From contig JAUCBJ010009096.1 in assembly GCA_032718475.1 (NCBI GenBank), positions 62,001 through 126,000 on the forward strand: 64,000 nt of DNA. The letters are read 5' to 3'. Shown in pieces: positions 12,301-24,383 of the stretch (position 1 is the stretch's first letter; the number at the start of each line of letters is the position of its first letter). Origin of the DNA: Nemertoderma westbladi (lineage: Eukaryota > Xenacoelomorpha > Nemertodermatida > Nemertodermatidae). A model generated the notes under the pieces. It made no database searches, was not told the origin of the DNA, and saw only the letters and a program-made list of their open reading frames with translations. Made by a program: the position numbers and the translations under genes.

Positions 12301-15300
12301 CCTATGGTAACCACTGTTATTCATTTATTAAACTATACTCTATACTTTATTACAATACTGTTTTAAATGCTCATTCATGTTAATTGTGTGATTGAGAACT
12401 GAATCGGATTTTGTTAATTTCAGTTTCAGTTTCAGTTACAGTATTCAAAATACGTAATTACAGTTTCAGTTACAGTTACAGTATTCCAAATTCGAAATTA
12501 CAGTTACAGTTATAGTTACAGTATCAAAAAAATCATCAAAACCATTCAGTTACAGTTGCAGTTACAGTATAATTACAGTTACAGTTCTCAACACTACTAG
12601 GAACCACCCTAGTACACCCCGACACTAGGAACCACCCTAGTACACCCCGACACTAGGAACCACCCTAGTACACCCCGACACTAGGAACCACCCTAGTACA
12701 CCCCGACACTAGGAACCACCCTAGTACACCCCGACACTAGGAACTACCCTAGTACACCCCGACACTAGGAACCACCCTAGTACACCCCGACACGAGGAAC
12801 CACCCTAGTACACCCAGACACTAGGAACCACCCTAGTACACCCCGACATTAGGAACCACCCTAGTACACCCAGACACTAGGAACCACCCTAGTACACCCC
12901 GACACTAGGAACCACCCTAGTACACCCCGACACTAGGAACCACCCTATGCCCTAGTACACCCCGACACTAGGAACCACCCTAGTACACCCAGACACTATG
13001 AACCACCCTAGTACACCCAGACACTAGGAACCACCCTTGTACACCCCGACACTAGGAACCACCCTAGTAAACCCCGACACGAGGAACCACCCTAGTACAC
13101 CCCGACACTAGGAACCACCCTAGTACACCCAGACACTAGGAACCACCCTAGTACACCCCGACACTAGGAACCACCCTAGTACACCCCGACACTAGGAACC
13201 ACCCTAGTACACCCCGACACTAGGAACCACCCTAGTACACCCAGACACTAGGAACCACCCTAGTACACCCCGACACTAGGAACCACCCTAGTACACCCCG
13301 ACACTAGGAACCACCCTAGTACACCCCGACACTAGGAACCACCCTAGTACACCCCGACACTAGGAACCACCCTAGTACACCCCGACACTAGGAACCACCC
13401 TAGTACACCCAGACACTAGGAACCACCCTAGTACACCCCGACACTAGGAACCACCCTAGTACACCCCGACACTAGGAACCACCCTAGTACACCCCGACAC
13501 TAGGAACCACCCTAGTACACCCCGATACTAGGAACCACCCTAGTACACACCGAGACTAGGAACCACCCTAGTACACCCCGACACTAGGAACTACCGTAGT
13601 ACACCCCGACACTAGGAACCACCCTAGTACACCCCGACACGAGGAACCACCCTAGTACACCCCGACACTAGGAACCACCCTAGTACACCCAGACACTAGG
13701 AACCAGCCTAGTACACCCCGACACTAGGAACCACCCTAGTACACCCCGACACTAGGAACCACCCTAGTACACCCCGACACTAGGAACCACCCTAGTACAC
13801 CCAGACACTAGGAACCACCCTAGTACACCCCGACACTAGGAACCACCCTAGTACACCCCGACACTAGGAACCACCCTAGTACACCCCGACACTAGGAACC
13901 ACCCTAGTACACCCCGACACTAGGAACCACCCTAGTACACCCCGACACTAGGAACCACCCAAGTACACCCCGACACTAGGAACCACCCTATGCCCTAGTA
14001 CACCCCGACACTAGGAACCACCCTAGTACACCCCGACACTAGGAAGTAGGAACCACCCTAGTACACCCCGACACTAGGAACCACCCTAGTACACCCCGAC
14101 ACTAGGAACCACCCTAGTACACCCCGACACTAGGAACCACCCTAGTACACCCCGACACTAGGAACCACCCTAGTACACCCCGACACTAGGAACTACCCTA
14201 GTACACCCCGACACTAGGAACCACCCTAGTACACCCCGACACGAGGAACCACCCTAGTACACCCAGACACTAGGAACCACCCTAGTACACCCCGACATTA
14301 GGAACCACCCTAGTACACCCAGACACTAGGAACCACCCTAGTACACCCCGACACTAGGAACCACCCTAGTACACCCCGACACTAGGAACCACCCTATGCC
14401 CTAGTACACCCCGACACTAGGAACCACCCTAGTACACCCAGACACTATGAACCACCCTAGTACACCCAGACACTAGGAACCACCCTTGTACACCCCGACA
14501 CGAGGAACCACCCTAGTACACCCCGACACTAGGAACCACCCTAGTACACCCCGACACTAGGAACCACCCTAGTACACCCCGACACTAGGAACCACCCTAG
14601 TACACCCCGACACAGGAACCACCCTAGTACACCCCGACACTAGGAACCACCCTAGTACACCCCGACACTAGGAACTACCCTAGTACACCCCGACACTAGG
14701 AACCACCCTAGTACACCCCGACACGAGGAACCACCCTAGTACACCCAGACACTAGGAACCACCCTAGTACACCCCGACATTAGGAACCACCCTAGTACAC
14801 CCCGACACAGGAACCACCCTAGTACACCCCGACACTAGGAACCACCCTAGTACACCCCGACACTAGGAACCACCCTAGTACACCCCGACACTAGGAACCA
14901 CCCTAGTACACCCCGACACTAGGAACCACCCTAGTACACCCCGACACAGGAACCACCCTAGTACACCCCGACACTAGGAACCACCCTAGTACACCCCGAC
15001 ACAGGAACCACCCTATTACACCCAGACACTAGGAACCACCCTAGTACACCCCGACACTAGGAACCACCCTAGTACACCCCGACACAGGAACCACCCTAGT
15101 ACACCCAGACACTAGGAACCACCCTAGTACACCCCGACACTAGGAACCACCCTAGTACACCCCACCCCGACACTAGGAACCACCCTAGTACACCCCGACA
15201 CAGGAACCACCCTAGTACACCCCGACACTAGGAACCACCCTAGTACACGCCGACACTAGGAACCACCCTAGTACACCCCGACACAGGAACCACCCTAGTA

Positions 15301-17927
15301 CACCCCGACACTAGGAACCACCCTAGTACACTCAGAGACAGGAACCACCCTAGTACACCCCGACACGAGGAACCACCCTAGTACACCCAGACACTAGGAA
15401 CCACCCTAGTACACCCCGACACGAGGAACCACCCTAGTACACCCAGACACTAGGAACCACCCTAGTACACCCCGACACAGGAACCACCCTAGTACACCCC
15501 GACACGAGGAACCACCCTAGTACACCCAGACACTAGGAACCACCCTAGTACACCCCGACATTAGGAACCACCCTAGTACACCCCGACACAGGAACCACCC
15601 TAGTACACCCCGACACTAGGAACCACCCTAGTACACCCCGACACTAGGAACCACCCTAGTACACCCCGACACTAGGAACCACCCTAGTACAAGTACACCC
15701 CGACACTAGGAACCACCCTAGTACACCCCGACACAGGAACCACCCTAGTACACTCCGACACTAGGAACCACCCTAGTACACCCCGACACAGGAACCACCC
15801 TAGTACACCCAGACACTAGGAACCACCCTTGTACACCCCGACATTAGGAACCACCCTAGTACACCCCGACACAGGAACCACCCTAGTACACCCCGACACT
15901 AGGAACCACCCTAGTACACCCCGACACTAGGAACCACCCTAGTACACCCCGACACTAGGAACCACCCTAGTACACCCCGACTCTAGGAACCACCCTAGTA
16001 CACCCCGACACATGAACCACCCTAGTACACCCCGACACTAGGAACCACCCTAGTACACCCCGACACTAGGAACCACCCTAGTACACCCAGACACTAGGAA
16101 CCACCCTAGTACACCCCGACACTAGGAACCACCCTAGTACAAGTACACCCCGACACTAGGAACCACCCTAGTACACCCCGACACTAGGAACCACCCTAGT
16201 ACACCCCGACACTAGGAACCACCCTAGTACACCCCGACACTAGGAACCACCCTAGTACAAGTACACCCCGACACTAGGAACCACCCTAGTACACCCCGAC
16301 ACAGGAACCACCCTAGTACACTCCGACACTAGGAACCACCCTAGTACACCCCGACACAGGAACCACCCTAGTACACCCAGACACTAGGAACCACCCTTGT
16401 ACACCCCGACATTAGGAACCACCCTAGTACACCCCGACACAGGAACCACCCTAGTACACCCCGACACTAGGAACCACCCTAGTACACCCCGACACTAGGA
16501 ACCACCCTAGTACACCCCGACTCTAGGAACCACCCTAGTACACCCCGACACAGGAACCACCCTAGTACACCCCGACACTAGGAACCACCCTAGTACACCC
16601 CGACACTAGGAACCACCCTAGTACACCCCGACACTAGGAACCACCCTAGTACACCCAGACACTAGGAACCACCCTAGTACACCCCACCCCGACACGAGGA
16701 ACCACCCTACTATAATTATAATATTTCGTTTATTCCGTAGCTCCGAGTAGTTTATACAATACACACTGTAGTTTATGTAAGAAACATAGTGTTACAGTAT
16801 GAGGAGTATAATTGTTTCACAATAACGTGTGGTTTTCATGATTATCTGCCGGAGACATAGACTGTAGTAGCCTGTGACTGTAGAAACATTTATGTCCCCA
16901 TATGTTTCAACTAACTAATTTACTAGTGTTACTTACCACTTTTCGTGCATTCCGTTGTTTCAACTAGTTCTGGTTGGGCGAACAGTCTAATAAACTGGTC
17001 CGGCGTGTAACTGAAGTTGGCGAGGAATGTGTAGGGGGAATTATCCTTGAGTCTCATGTCATTGAAGGCAGGAAGATTAGCGGTTACATTGTAAGCCGAT
17101 TCCTTCCCATTGCAGGTTAGTGTAATTTCGAATTTATAAGGATTTATTTTTCGGTTTATAAGTTGAGAGTCCAGAGTGTCGGTTGCGTTAACAGGAAGGA
17201 TATCTCCCGGGTAATATCCACGACACAAAACCGGCGCAGATGCGCAAACAGTGAGAGCGGACGAGAATAGGACGCAAGCCAATGTTAGAACGAGAGAGAT
17301 CGTGTAGAATGAGAGTTTGCAGCAAATAGACTGAGACCACTCATTGTAGAAAACGTTAAACAGCACTGAGCTTTGATAGGGGGAAATGAGACAGTTACAA
17401 CTGTAGTTTTCGGCTTTTTGTTTGCGGTTTGCGTATGTGAATGTACCCAGCCCCATGCACACGGCGAATATGAATTTGGATACGGTGCTGAGGAGACAAG
17501 CGATGGTGAATACGTTGAATAGAATATCGTATCCGGCGATACCGCATGGAGTTCCCAACCCGAGGAAGAATATCAGAATTAACGGGAGGTCTGCCAAAAG
17601 AACTACGGCTAAGTCTATTAACAGTCGGATTGAATTATACGGGAATTCTCCAACTCCGTATGTTGGAGAGCAGAGTTGAATGAGTGTGAGAATGAAATGG
17701 AACAGCCAGAGAATGGTGGCAATAATTGGGAAGGATAGGAGGTAGAATGCCCCACCGAGGTAGTGCAAGTAAGGAGTTAGGATGATGTAGCTACCGACCA
17801 TAAAGTAGTGGACCGCGACCCAATTCATAGCTAAGTCGAATGAATATATCAGAAGATAAAATATTAAACCGATGAGACGCACTGCTGCAGGTGGTTGTTG
17901 TTCTCTTATAGCAGACGATAACGCCAT
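9166..17927 (-). CDS. Unrecognised multi-pass membrane protein, 429 aa, three exons
   Basis: Gene model on the minus strand with exons 17927-16937, 9950-9873 and 9386-9166; the coding lengths (991, 78 and 221) add to 430 codons including the stop. Both junctions are GT-AG and both are phase 1, so the frame is kept. The protein has about five or six hydrophobic segments (near residues 17-37, 45-86, 98-124, 131-161 and 204-230). A polar C-terminal domain of about 195 residues follows, with many cysteines and NxS/T sites at N247, N280 and N304, as expected of a lumenal or extracellular domain. The first exon taken alone would end two codons after a perfect GTAAGT, which argues that it is spliced. 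The family is not recognised; no function is proposed. Intron 1 (about 7 kb) is nearly all 29-bp satellite. Confidence 0.72.
9873..9950 (-). CDS. Exon 2 of the membrane-protein gene
   Basis: A 78-bp exon with acceptor TTACAG at its 5' side and donor GTGAGT at 9872. It adds 25 full codons, including the Cys-rich stretch AGPCNCDYSTKEYYVETTDC. In the same frame a stop lies just upstream of the acceptor, so it can only be read through splicing. It enters in phase 1 and leaves in phase 1, matching its neighbours. Confidence 0.68.
10045..11249. repeat. 29-bp satellite, left block (about 42 copies)
   Basis: A 29-bp unit containing CCCTAGTACACCCCGACACT and GGAACCAC repeats head to tail inside intron 1 of the membrane-protein gene. 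Recurring single-base variants (for example CCCAGACAC, CGACACGAGG) recur in the same order in distant stretches, which indicates block duplication. The array is split from its right block only by the inserted hAT-like element. Confidence 0.97.
11250..12596. mobile_element. Non-autonomous hAT-like element inserted in the 29-bp satellite
   Basis: The element is bounded by perfect 15-bp inverted repeats (TAGTGTTGAGAACTG at the left, its complement at the right) and by an exact 8-bp target duplication CTAGGAAC (11242-11249 and 12597-12604), which is part of the satellite unit. An 8-bp duplication is the hAT hallmark. Subterminal regions (11270-11475 and 12400-12590) are packed with CAGTTACAG/CAGTTTCAG motifs. 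The middle is AT-rich with no transposase frame, so the element is about 1.35 kb and non-autonomous. Confidence 0.9.
12597..16709. repeat. 29-bp satellite, right block (about 140 copies)
   Basis: This continues the satellite interrupted at 11250. Units missing a few bases (CGACACAGGAACC) become common after about 14600, and a block around 15690-16100 is repeated near 16140-16560. The block ends about 230 bp from exon 1 of the membrane-protein gene, so the whole array is intronic. Confidence 0.97.
16937..17927 (-). CDS. Exon 1 of the membrane-protein gene
   Basis: This exon encodes residues 1-330 plus the first base of codon 331. It starts at ATG 17927-17925 (protein MALSSAIREQ...) and carries all the membrane segments and the first part of the Cys/Asn-glycosylation domain. 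It ends in a consensus donor (G|GTAAGT, GT at 16936-16935). GC content and hydrophobic periodicity mark it off from the AT-rich flanks. Confidence 0.8.
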
Positions 17928-18176
17928 GTTTACAAACTTTATTCAACTGTACTTCGAAATCGCATCAGGGTGTGGCCGGTATAGATATGATATTGTATAA
18001 TAGAGCAGTAGGTAGGCAGTCCCAATCACCGGTACCGGTACCGGTACCTTGGGGCCTAACGCTGATCATAAACACGATATCAGGCAGTGTTAAAATAAAT
18101 TAATGATGTTTATTTACATTCATTCGTGGTTGCTTAGGAACCTGAACTAAATAGGGACTGCAAATAATACTACTGG
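17928..18176. other. 5' flank of the membrane-protein gene
   Basis: This is the promoter side of the minus-strand gene. A tandem ACCGGT-type stretch at about 18028-18048 is the only visible pattern; no TATA box or other element could be assigned. Confidence 0.35.
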
Positions 18177-19901
18177 AGTTCATATCTGATTCGGATTTGG
18201 ATTGAGATTTGGATTGAGGTTCGGATTAGGAAGGGTGGTTCTGATATATCAATAAATACTGTATTAATGTATCTTAATTAATAATGATTTAATTTTTAGG
18301 GGAGTATTTTTCTAAAACTATTAAGATGATATTATTAAAATTTGAATTAAAAACTTTTGCATTACTTTGGGTCAACATCAGAAGTTATCTGAAACACGGT
18401 ATCGGTTCTTACTGGAAAAATATTTGTTTGTTTGTTGTTTTACTACTCAGAAACAACAAAATTTACCACTTTGAACGATATGTAATTTTAATCATATACA
18501 GTTTACATTATGTACATTATCTACCGGGTGTGGAAGGTTTAGGGTTTTAAATATAATTTTAGTTTATTGTGAATAATAATAGGGCCTACTCGCTACTGTA
18601 CAGTAGGCCTACTTTTTCTTCAATAAATATTACTGGCAGCTCACTTAATTAATACAGGTTCAGTGCAGGTCCCATTTACTGCTGTACTGTAGTATACAGT
18701 AGTACAGTAGGACGTGCTACAAAGACGTACTGCGGTACCGTTAGGAATATCGCTGTTGAATTACTGCTATTTGGTGTGATTAACCGTGCTATACTATTTA
18801 CTTTCACTTCAGAATTGGCAAGAATTGCTTCCATTTACTGAAAGCCTATCTATCCAGTATATATAAATAGTGTATATATATATACCAGTACTACTGTACT
18901 GTTATGTTTAAAATTACATATCGTTCAAAGTGGTAAATTTTGTTGTTTCTGAGTAGTAAAACAACAAACAAACAAATATTTTCCAGTAAGAACCGATACC
19001 GTGTTTCAGATAACTTTTGATGTTGACCCAAAGTAATGCATGAAATGAAATCTTTAATTTATTAAAATTTTTCTAATATCATCTTATTAATAGTTTTAGA
19101 AAAATACTCCCCTAAAAATTAAATCATTATTAATTAAGATACATTAATACATTATTTAAAGAGTTAATTGTATTTTATTTATTAATGAAGCACGTTAAGT
19201 AAAAACCTTACCGGTAGGTATGTCAGTGCCAAAGTATGTAAAAAACTAAAAAGCAGCAAGACCTAGACGTTGCATGCAATCAGCTGACGGCAGCCAGCTG
19301 ATCGGTAGGTTTCGCCCCGCAACTGAAGGCATTCTCAGGAGGCCAAGCCAGGAAATGTAGAGAGAGATTCCCAAAGGGGGACGGAACAGGTAACGAAATG
19401 AAGATATGTCTGTACTGTAACTAACCACTGGGAAGCAGCACCGTAAACTTGCGCCAGTCACGTTTCTGCGTGTTGATAACCGGTTTGCGTGTTTGGATGT
19501 AATACATTTCAAGCTTTTGCAGGACTGACCGCAATGGGTGTCTAGCAAATACGGTGAAATGTTTCAACAATTCACGCCAGTCAGTCAGCCAACGTCTATT
19601 GGGCTCGTCGTGGTGCGTCATGATGTGGTTGTGCACAGTCGTACCCTGTTCGCTCCCATCATTGGCTGTCCCATCCTGGTGCTGTCTAACGCGTTCAAAC
19701 AAGTGTTGGATGTGTCCAACATGGTAAGGTAAAGGTTTTTACTTAACGTCCTTGATTAATAAATAAAATACAATTAACTCTTTATTATTGGATTTTCAAG
19801 CTTCTACTTCAATACATTATTTTTTATTGATACATCAGAACCACCCTTCCTAATCCGAACCTCAATCCAAATCTCAATCCAAATCCGATGATATATGAAC
19901 T
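18177..19901. mobile_element. Foldback DNA element with arms of about 320 bp
   Basis: The left arm (18177-18496) and right arm (about 18907-19157 plus 19811-19901) are inverted copies of each other. They share the end motif AGTTCATAT, a stretch of GGATTTGGATTGAG repeats and long AT-rich sequence. The right arm is interrupted by a separate 653-bp insertion (19158-19810). The short frames in the arms are not coding. No target duplication could be fixed. Confidence 0.8.
19158..19810 (-). mobile_element. Penelope-like element remnant nested in the foldback
   Basis: A 12-bp direct repeat AATACATTATTT (19146-19157 and 19811-19822) flanks the insert, and the left arm of the host foldback lacks it. 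Its ends carry inverted repeats (about 19158-19213 against 19732-19784). The minus-strand frame 19702-19421 has spacing and residues reminiscent of the end of a GIY-YIG domain (KHFTVFARHP, a K-x-E pair, then KPVINTQ). It is followed by G/C-rich 3' sequence like that after the GIY-YIG domain in Penelope-like elements. The family assignment is tentative; the insertion itself is clear. Confidence 0.5.
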
Positions 19902-20462
19902 GACCTACAGTACTGGTAGAATGAATTCATTTCAATTTAATTTTACATATTAGATTGTTCTAACTACCGGCACTTTATTGGAATTTTCTATATGAAGAAT
20001 TTTGTATCTTTTAAAATTTATCCATAGGCCTATTATGTCTTATTTCTGTCTTATATAACTTGTTCAGCATATACTACTGTAATTCGTGTCGTCTATTCTT
20101 CACATAGGGTAAACTGCAAAGTGAAATATAACATCAGAAAGTCTGGTACAGTATACAGTATACGGGCCGCTAATTTAACAGAAAAATACGAACGGAGCGA
20201 GCAATATAATGACTTGAGACCCCAACGACGATACCTTCCAGGTTAGAGTAAAATCTCAACCCATCCAAGAGTCACTGACTAAGAAGATCTGCATATCAGT
20301 AATGATCAGGTTATTCGATCCCTTAAATTTTATCAGCCAGTGATTCTCCAAGCGCGAACGAGTAACAGAAACGGGAATTTCTACCTACAGTATTTAATAT
20401 AATTATTTAACATTGAGAAAGCAACATCAGGATTTAACTTAAAGAGCACACATGTAATAAAT
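19902..20462. other. Spacer with no recognised feature
   Basis: AT-rich sequence with no plausible exon, tandem array or inverted repeat on either strand. Confidence 0.4.
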
Positions 20463-21104
20463 CGTCCCTTTCATTTTGAAACCACCTATATGCCATTTTT
20501 GCCGAAATGGTGATTTCTGCATTTCTTTATGTTAAAATGTATTCTGAATCCGATTAACTCACTTAGAAGGCCATACTCCCACATATAACTGAGATATTTA
20601 TCGTTTCAAAACCACCTATATACTGAACAGTACAAGTTTTGTAAAGACCGCATGATAAAGAAAATGTTTTTAAAACAACCTATATAATACATTTTACTAT
20701 TATAAATAAGGTAAGCCACGGAAACGTTGATATAAAATTGGAAACAACGAATCTGGAGCTAGAACTGTTGTTTATTATGATAGGGGGAGATTGGATTTAT
20801 ATTTTTAAAACCTATAATAAACGAATTTGTCTAAAGGGTTTTAATGCTTTATGAGTAATAATTGTAAAAAATGTAATAATTTTTTTTTAAAACAACCTAT
20901 ATCCATATACATTGTTTCCTACCTAATATGTTACATAATTCCATTACCAAAACTATTTTTGTTTAAAATATGTGCTATTTTTGTTACATAAGACCAAAAT
21001 CCTGGAGTATTACTCGCAAACAAATTTAGAATCAATAATGCTGTTTGCTGTTGTACAGGAAAAGTCAATTTTGTCATTTAGGTTGTTTGAAAATGAAAGG
21101 GACG
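20463..21104. mobile_element. MITE with CGTCCCTTTCATTTT inverted ends
   Basis: Terminal inverted repeats CGTCCCTTTCATTTT followed by AAAC(C/A)ACCTA mark the two ends. The motif AAA(A/C)C(A/C)ACCTATAT recurs several times inside (near 20480, 20610, 20673, 20892). No coding capacity is seen and the target duplication is unclear. Confidence 0.65.
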
Positions 21105-21134
21105 AAATAATTATTTGTAGGGTTTTTCGCAATT

Positions 21135-23955
21135 AGGGGAGTCATCTCAGCCTAAGGGGAGTGTGTCAGCCTAGGTTGAGATAAATGGGGAGTGTTAGTT
21201 CTCAGCCTAGGCTGAGACGACTGGGGAGTGTTCTCAGCCTAGGCTGAGACGACTGGGGAGTGTTCTCAGCCTAGGCTGAGACGACTGGGGAGTGTTCTCA
21301 GCCTAGGCTGAGACGACTGGGGAGTGTTAGTTCTCAGCCTAGGTTGAGACGACTGGGGAGTGTTCTCATTCTAGGCTGAGACGACTGGGGAGTGTTAGTT
21401 CTCAGCCTAGGTTGAGACGACTGGGGAGTGTTAGTTCTCAGCCTAGGTTGAGACGACTGGGGAGTGTTCTCAGCCTAGGCTGAGACGACTGGGGGTGTTC
21501 TCAGCCTAGGCTGAGACGACTGGGGAGTGTTCTCAGCCTAGGCTGAGACGACTGGGGAGTGTTAGTTCTCAGCCTAGGTTGAGACGACTGTGGAGTGTTC
21601 TCAGCCTAGGCTGAGACGACTGGGGAGTGTTCTCAGCCTAGGCTGAGACGACTGGGGAGTGTTCTCAGCCTAGGCTGAGACGACTGGGGAGTGTTAGTTC
21701 TCAGCCTAGGTTGAGACGACTGGGGAGTGTTCTCAGCCTAGGCTGAGACGACTGGGGAGTGTTCTCAGCCTAGGCTGAGACGACTGGGGAGTGTTAGTTC
21801 TCAGCCTAGGTTGAGACGACTGTGGAGTGTTCTCAGCCTAGGCTGAGACGACTGGGGAGTGTTCTCAGCCTAGGCTGAGACGACTGGGGAGTGTTCTCAG
21901 CCTAGGCTGAGACGACTGGGGAGTGTTAGTTCTCAGCCTAGGTTGAGACGACTGGGGAGTGTTAGTTCTCAGCCTAGGTTGAGACGACTGGGGAGTGTTC
22001 TCAGCCTAGGCTGAGACGACTGGGGAGTGTTCTCAGCCTAGGCTGAGACGACTGGGGAGTGTTAGTTCTCAGCCTAGGTTGAGACGACTGTGGAGTGTTC
22101 TCAGCCTAGGCTGAGACGACTGGGGAGTGTTCTCAGCCTAGGCTGAGACGACTGGGGAGTGTTCTCAGCCTAGGCTGAGACGACTGGGGAGTGTTAGTTC
22201 TCAGCCTAGGTTGAGACGACTGGGGAGTGTTCTCAGCCTAGGCTGAGACGACTGGGGAGTGTTCTCAGCCTAGGCTGAGACGACTTGGGAGTGTTAGTTC
22301 TCAGCCTAGGTTGAGACGACTGTGGAGTGTTCTCAGCCTAGGCTGAGACGACTGGGGAGTGTTCTCAGCCTAGGCTGAGACGACTGGGGAGTGTTCTCAG
22401 CCTAGGCTGAGACGACTGGGGAGTGTTAGTTCTCAGCCTAGGTTGAGACGACTGGGGAGTGTTCTCAGCCTAGGCTGAGACGACTGGGGAGTGTTCTCAG
22501 CCTAGGCTGAGACGACTGGGGAGTGTTCTCAGCCTAGGCTGAGACGACTGGGGAGTGTTCTCAGCCTAGGCTGAGACGACTAGGGAGTGTTCTCAGCCTA
22601 GGCTGAGACGACTGGGGAGTGTTAGTTCTCAGCCTAGGTTGAGACGACTGGGGAGTGTTCTCAGCCTAGGCTGAGACGACTGGGGAGTGTTCTCAGCCTA
22701 GGCTGAGACGACTGGGGAGTGTTCTCAGCCTAGGCTGAGACGACTGGGGAGTGTTCTCAGCCTAGGCTGAGACGACTGGGGAGTGTTCTCAGCCTAGGCT
22801 GAGACGACTGGGGAGTGTTAGTTCTCAGCCTAGGTTGAGACGACTGGGGAGTGTTCTCAGCCTAGGCTGAGACGACTGGGGAGTGTTCTCAGCCTAGGCT
22901 GAGACGACTGGGGAGTGTTCTCAGCCTAGGCTGAGACGACTGGGGAGTGTTAGTTCTCAGCCTAGGTTGAGACGACTGGGGAGTGTTCTCAGCCTAGATT
23001 GAGACGACTGGGGAGTGTTCTCAGCCTAGGCTGAGACGACTGGGGAGTGTTCTCAGCCTAGGCTGAGACGACTGGGGAGTGTTCTCAGCCTAGGCTGAGA
23101 CGACTGGGGAGTGTTCTCAGCCTAGGCTGAGACGACTGGGGAGTGTTCTCAGCCTAGGCTGAGACGACTAGGGAGTGTTCTCAGCCTAGGCTGAGACGAC
23201 TGGGGAGTGTTAGTTCTCAGCCTAGGTTGAGACGACTGGGGAGTGTTCTCAGCCTAGGCTGAGACGACTGGGGAGTGTTCTCAGCCTAGGCTGAGACGAC
23301 TGGGGAGTGTTCTCAGCCTAGGCTGAGACGACTGGGGAGTGTTCTCAGCCTAGGCTGAGACGACTGGGGAGTGTTCTCAGCCTAGGCTGAGACGACTGGG
23401 GAGTGTTAGTTCTCAGCCTAGGTTGAGACGACTGGGGAGTGTTCTCAGCCTAGGCTGAGACGACTGGGGAGTGTTCTCAGCCTAGGCTGAGACGACTGGG
23501 GAGTGTTCTCAGCCTAGGCTGAGACGACTGGGGAGTGTTAGTTCTCAGCCTAGGTTGAGACGACTGGGGAGTGTTCTCAGCCTAGATTGAGACGACTGGG
23601 GAGTGTTCTCAGCCTAGGCTGAGACGACTGGGGAGTGTTCTCAGCCTAGGCTGAGACGACTGGGGAGTGTTCTCAGCCTAGGTTGAGACGACTGGCGAGT
23701 GTTCTCAGCCTAGGCTGAGACGACTGGGGAGTATTCTCAGCCTAGGCTGAGACGACTGGGGAGTGTTAGTTCTCAGCCTAGGTTGAGACGACTGGGGAGT
23801 GTTCTCATTCTAGGCTGAGACGACTGGGGAGTGTTCTCAGCCTAGGTTGAGACGACTGGGGAGTGTTCTCAGCCTAGGCTGAGACGACTGGGGAGTGTTC
23901 TCAGCCTAGGCTGAGACGACTGGGGAGTGTCATCAACCTAGGTTGAGATGACTGG
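21135..23955. repeat. 32-bp satellite built on a 16-bp palindrome, about 86 copies
   Basis: Each unit contains the perfect palindrome CTCAGCCTAGGCTGAG followed by ACGACTGGGGAGTGTT. A 36-bp variant has AGTT inserted before the palindrome and a broken palindrome (CTAGGTTGAG). The two types occur in recurring blocks, for example three or four plain units then one long unit, giving a higher-order structure. Every intact unit could form a hairpin. Confidence 0.97.
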
Positions 23956-24383
23956 GGAGTAATTTCAAGAGGGAGTTATCTCAGCCTTGTACACCGGTAT
24001 TTATGTTTGTTTGCTAAAATATGATACTGAACTGTAGGCTATTCATCACTTCACCATTAATATTTATAATTATGAGCATTCAAAAAGTACACTTAAATCC
24101 AGCCCCTGTAAACCTGCACCTTTTCCATGTTTTGTTAACGAGATGGTTTGACGGGTTGTTTTGGTTAGAAAAGACACTTTCCCTGAATTGTTAACAAGTT
24201 TTTTATTGAATTTTTTATTTGAATTGAATTGAATATTTGACCCCCTGCGTTATACTTGTTCATCTCCAGTGGGGTGCAATGACCCTCCCCTCCCTTGCGT
24301 TACGAAATAGCCTAAAAACCATTTTGCTATCAAATTCGGGAATTGCAAAACAAACAAAATCAATATTGTCAATTAGCCTGCGT
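23956..24383. other. Spacer with no recognised feature
   Basis: Short AT-rich spacer between two satellites. A minus-strand frame running into it from the 22-bp array adds about 40 residues with no recognisable motif and is judged accidental. Confidence 0.4.

Noticed and set aside
16929-17927. Single-exon 332-residue membrane protein ending SGK
   Set aside because: The last two codons and stop overlap a perfect GTAAGT donor, and two phase-matched downstream exons were found.
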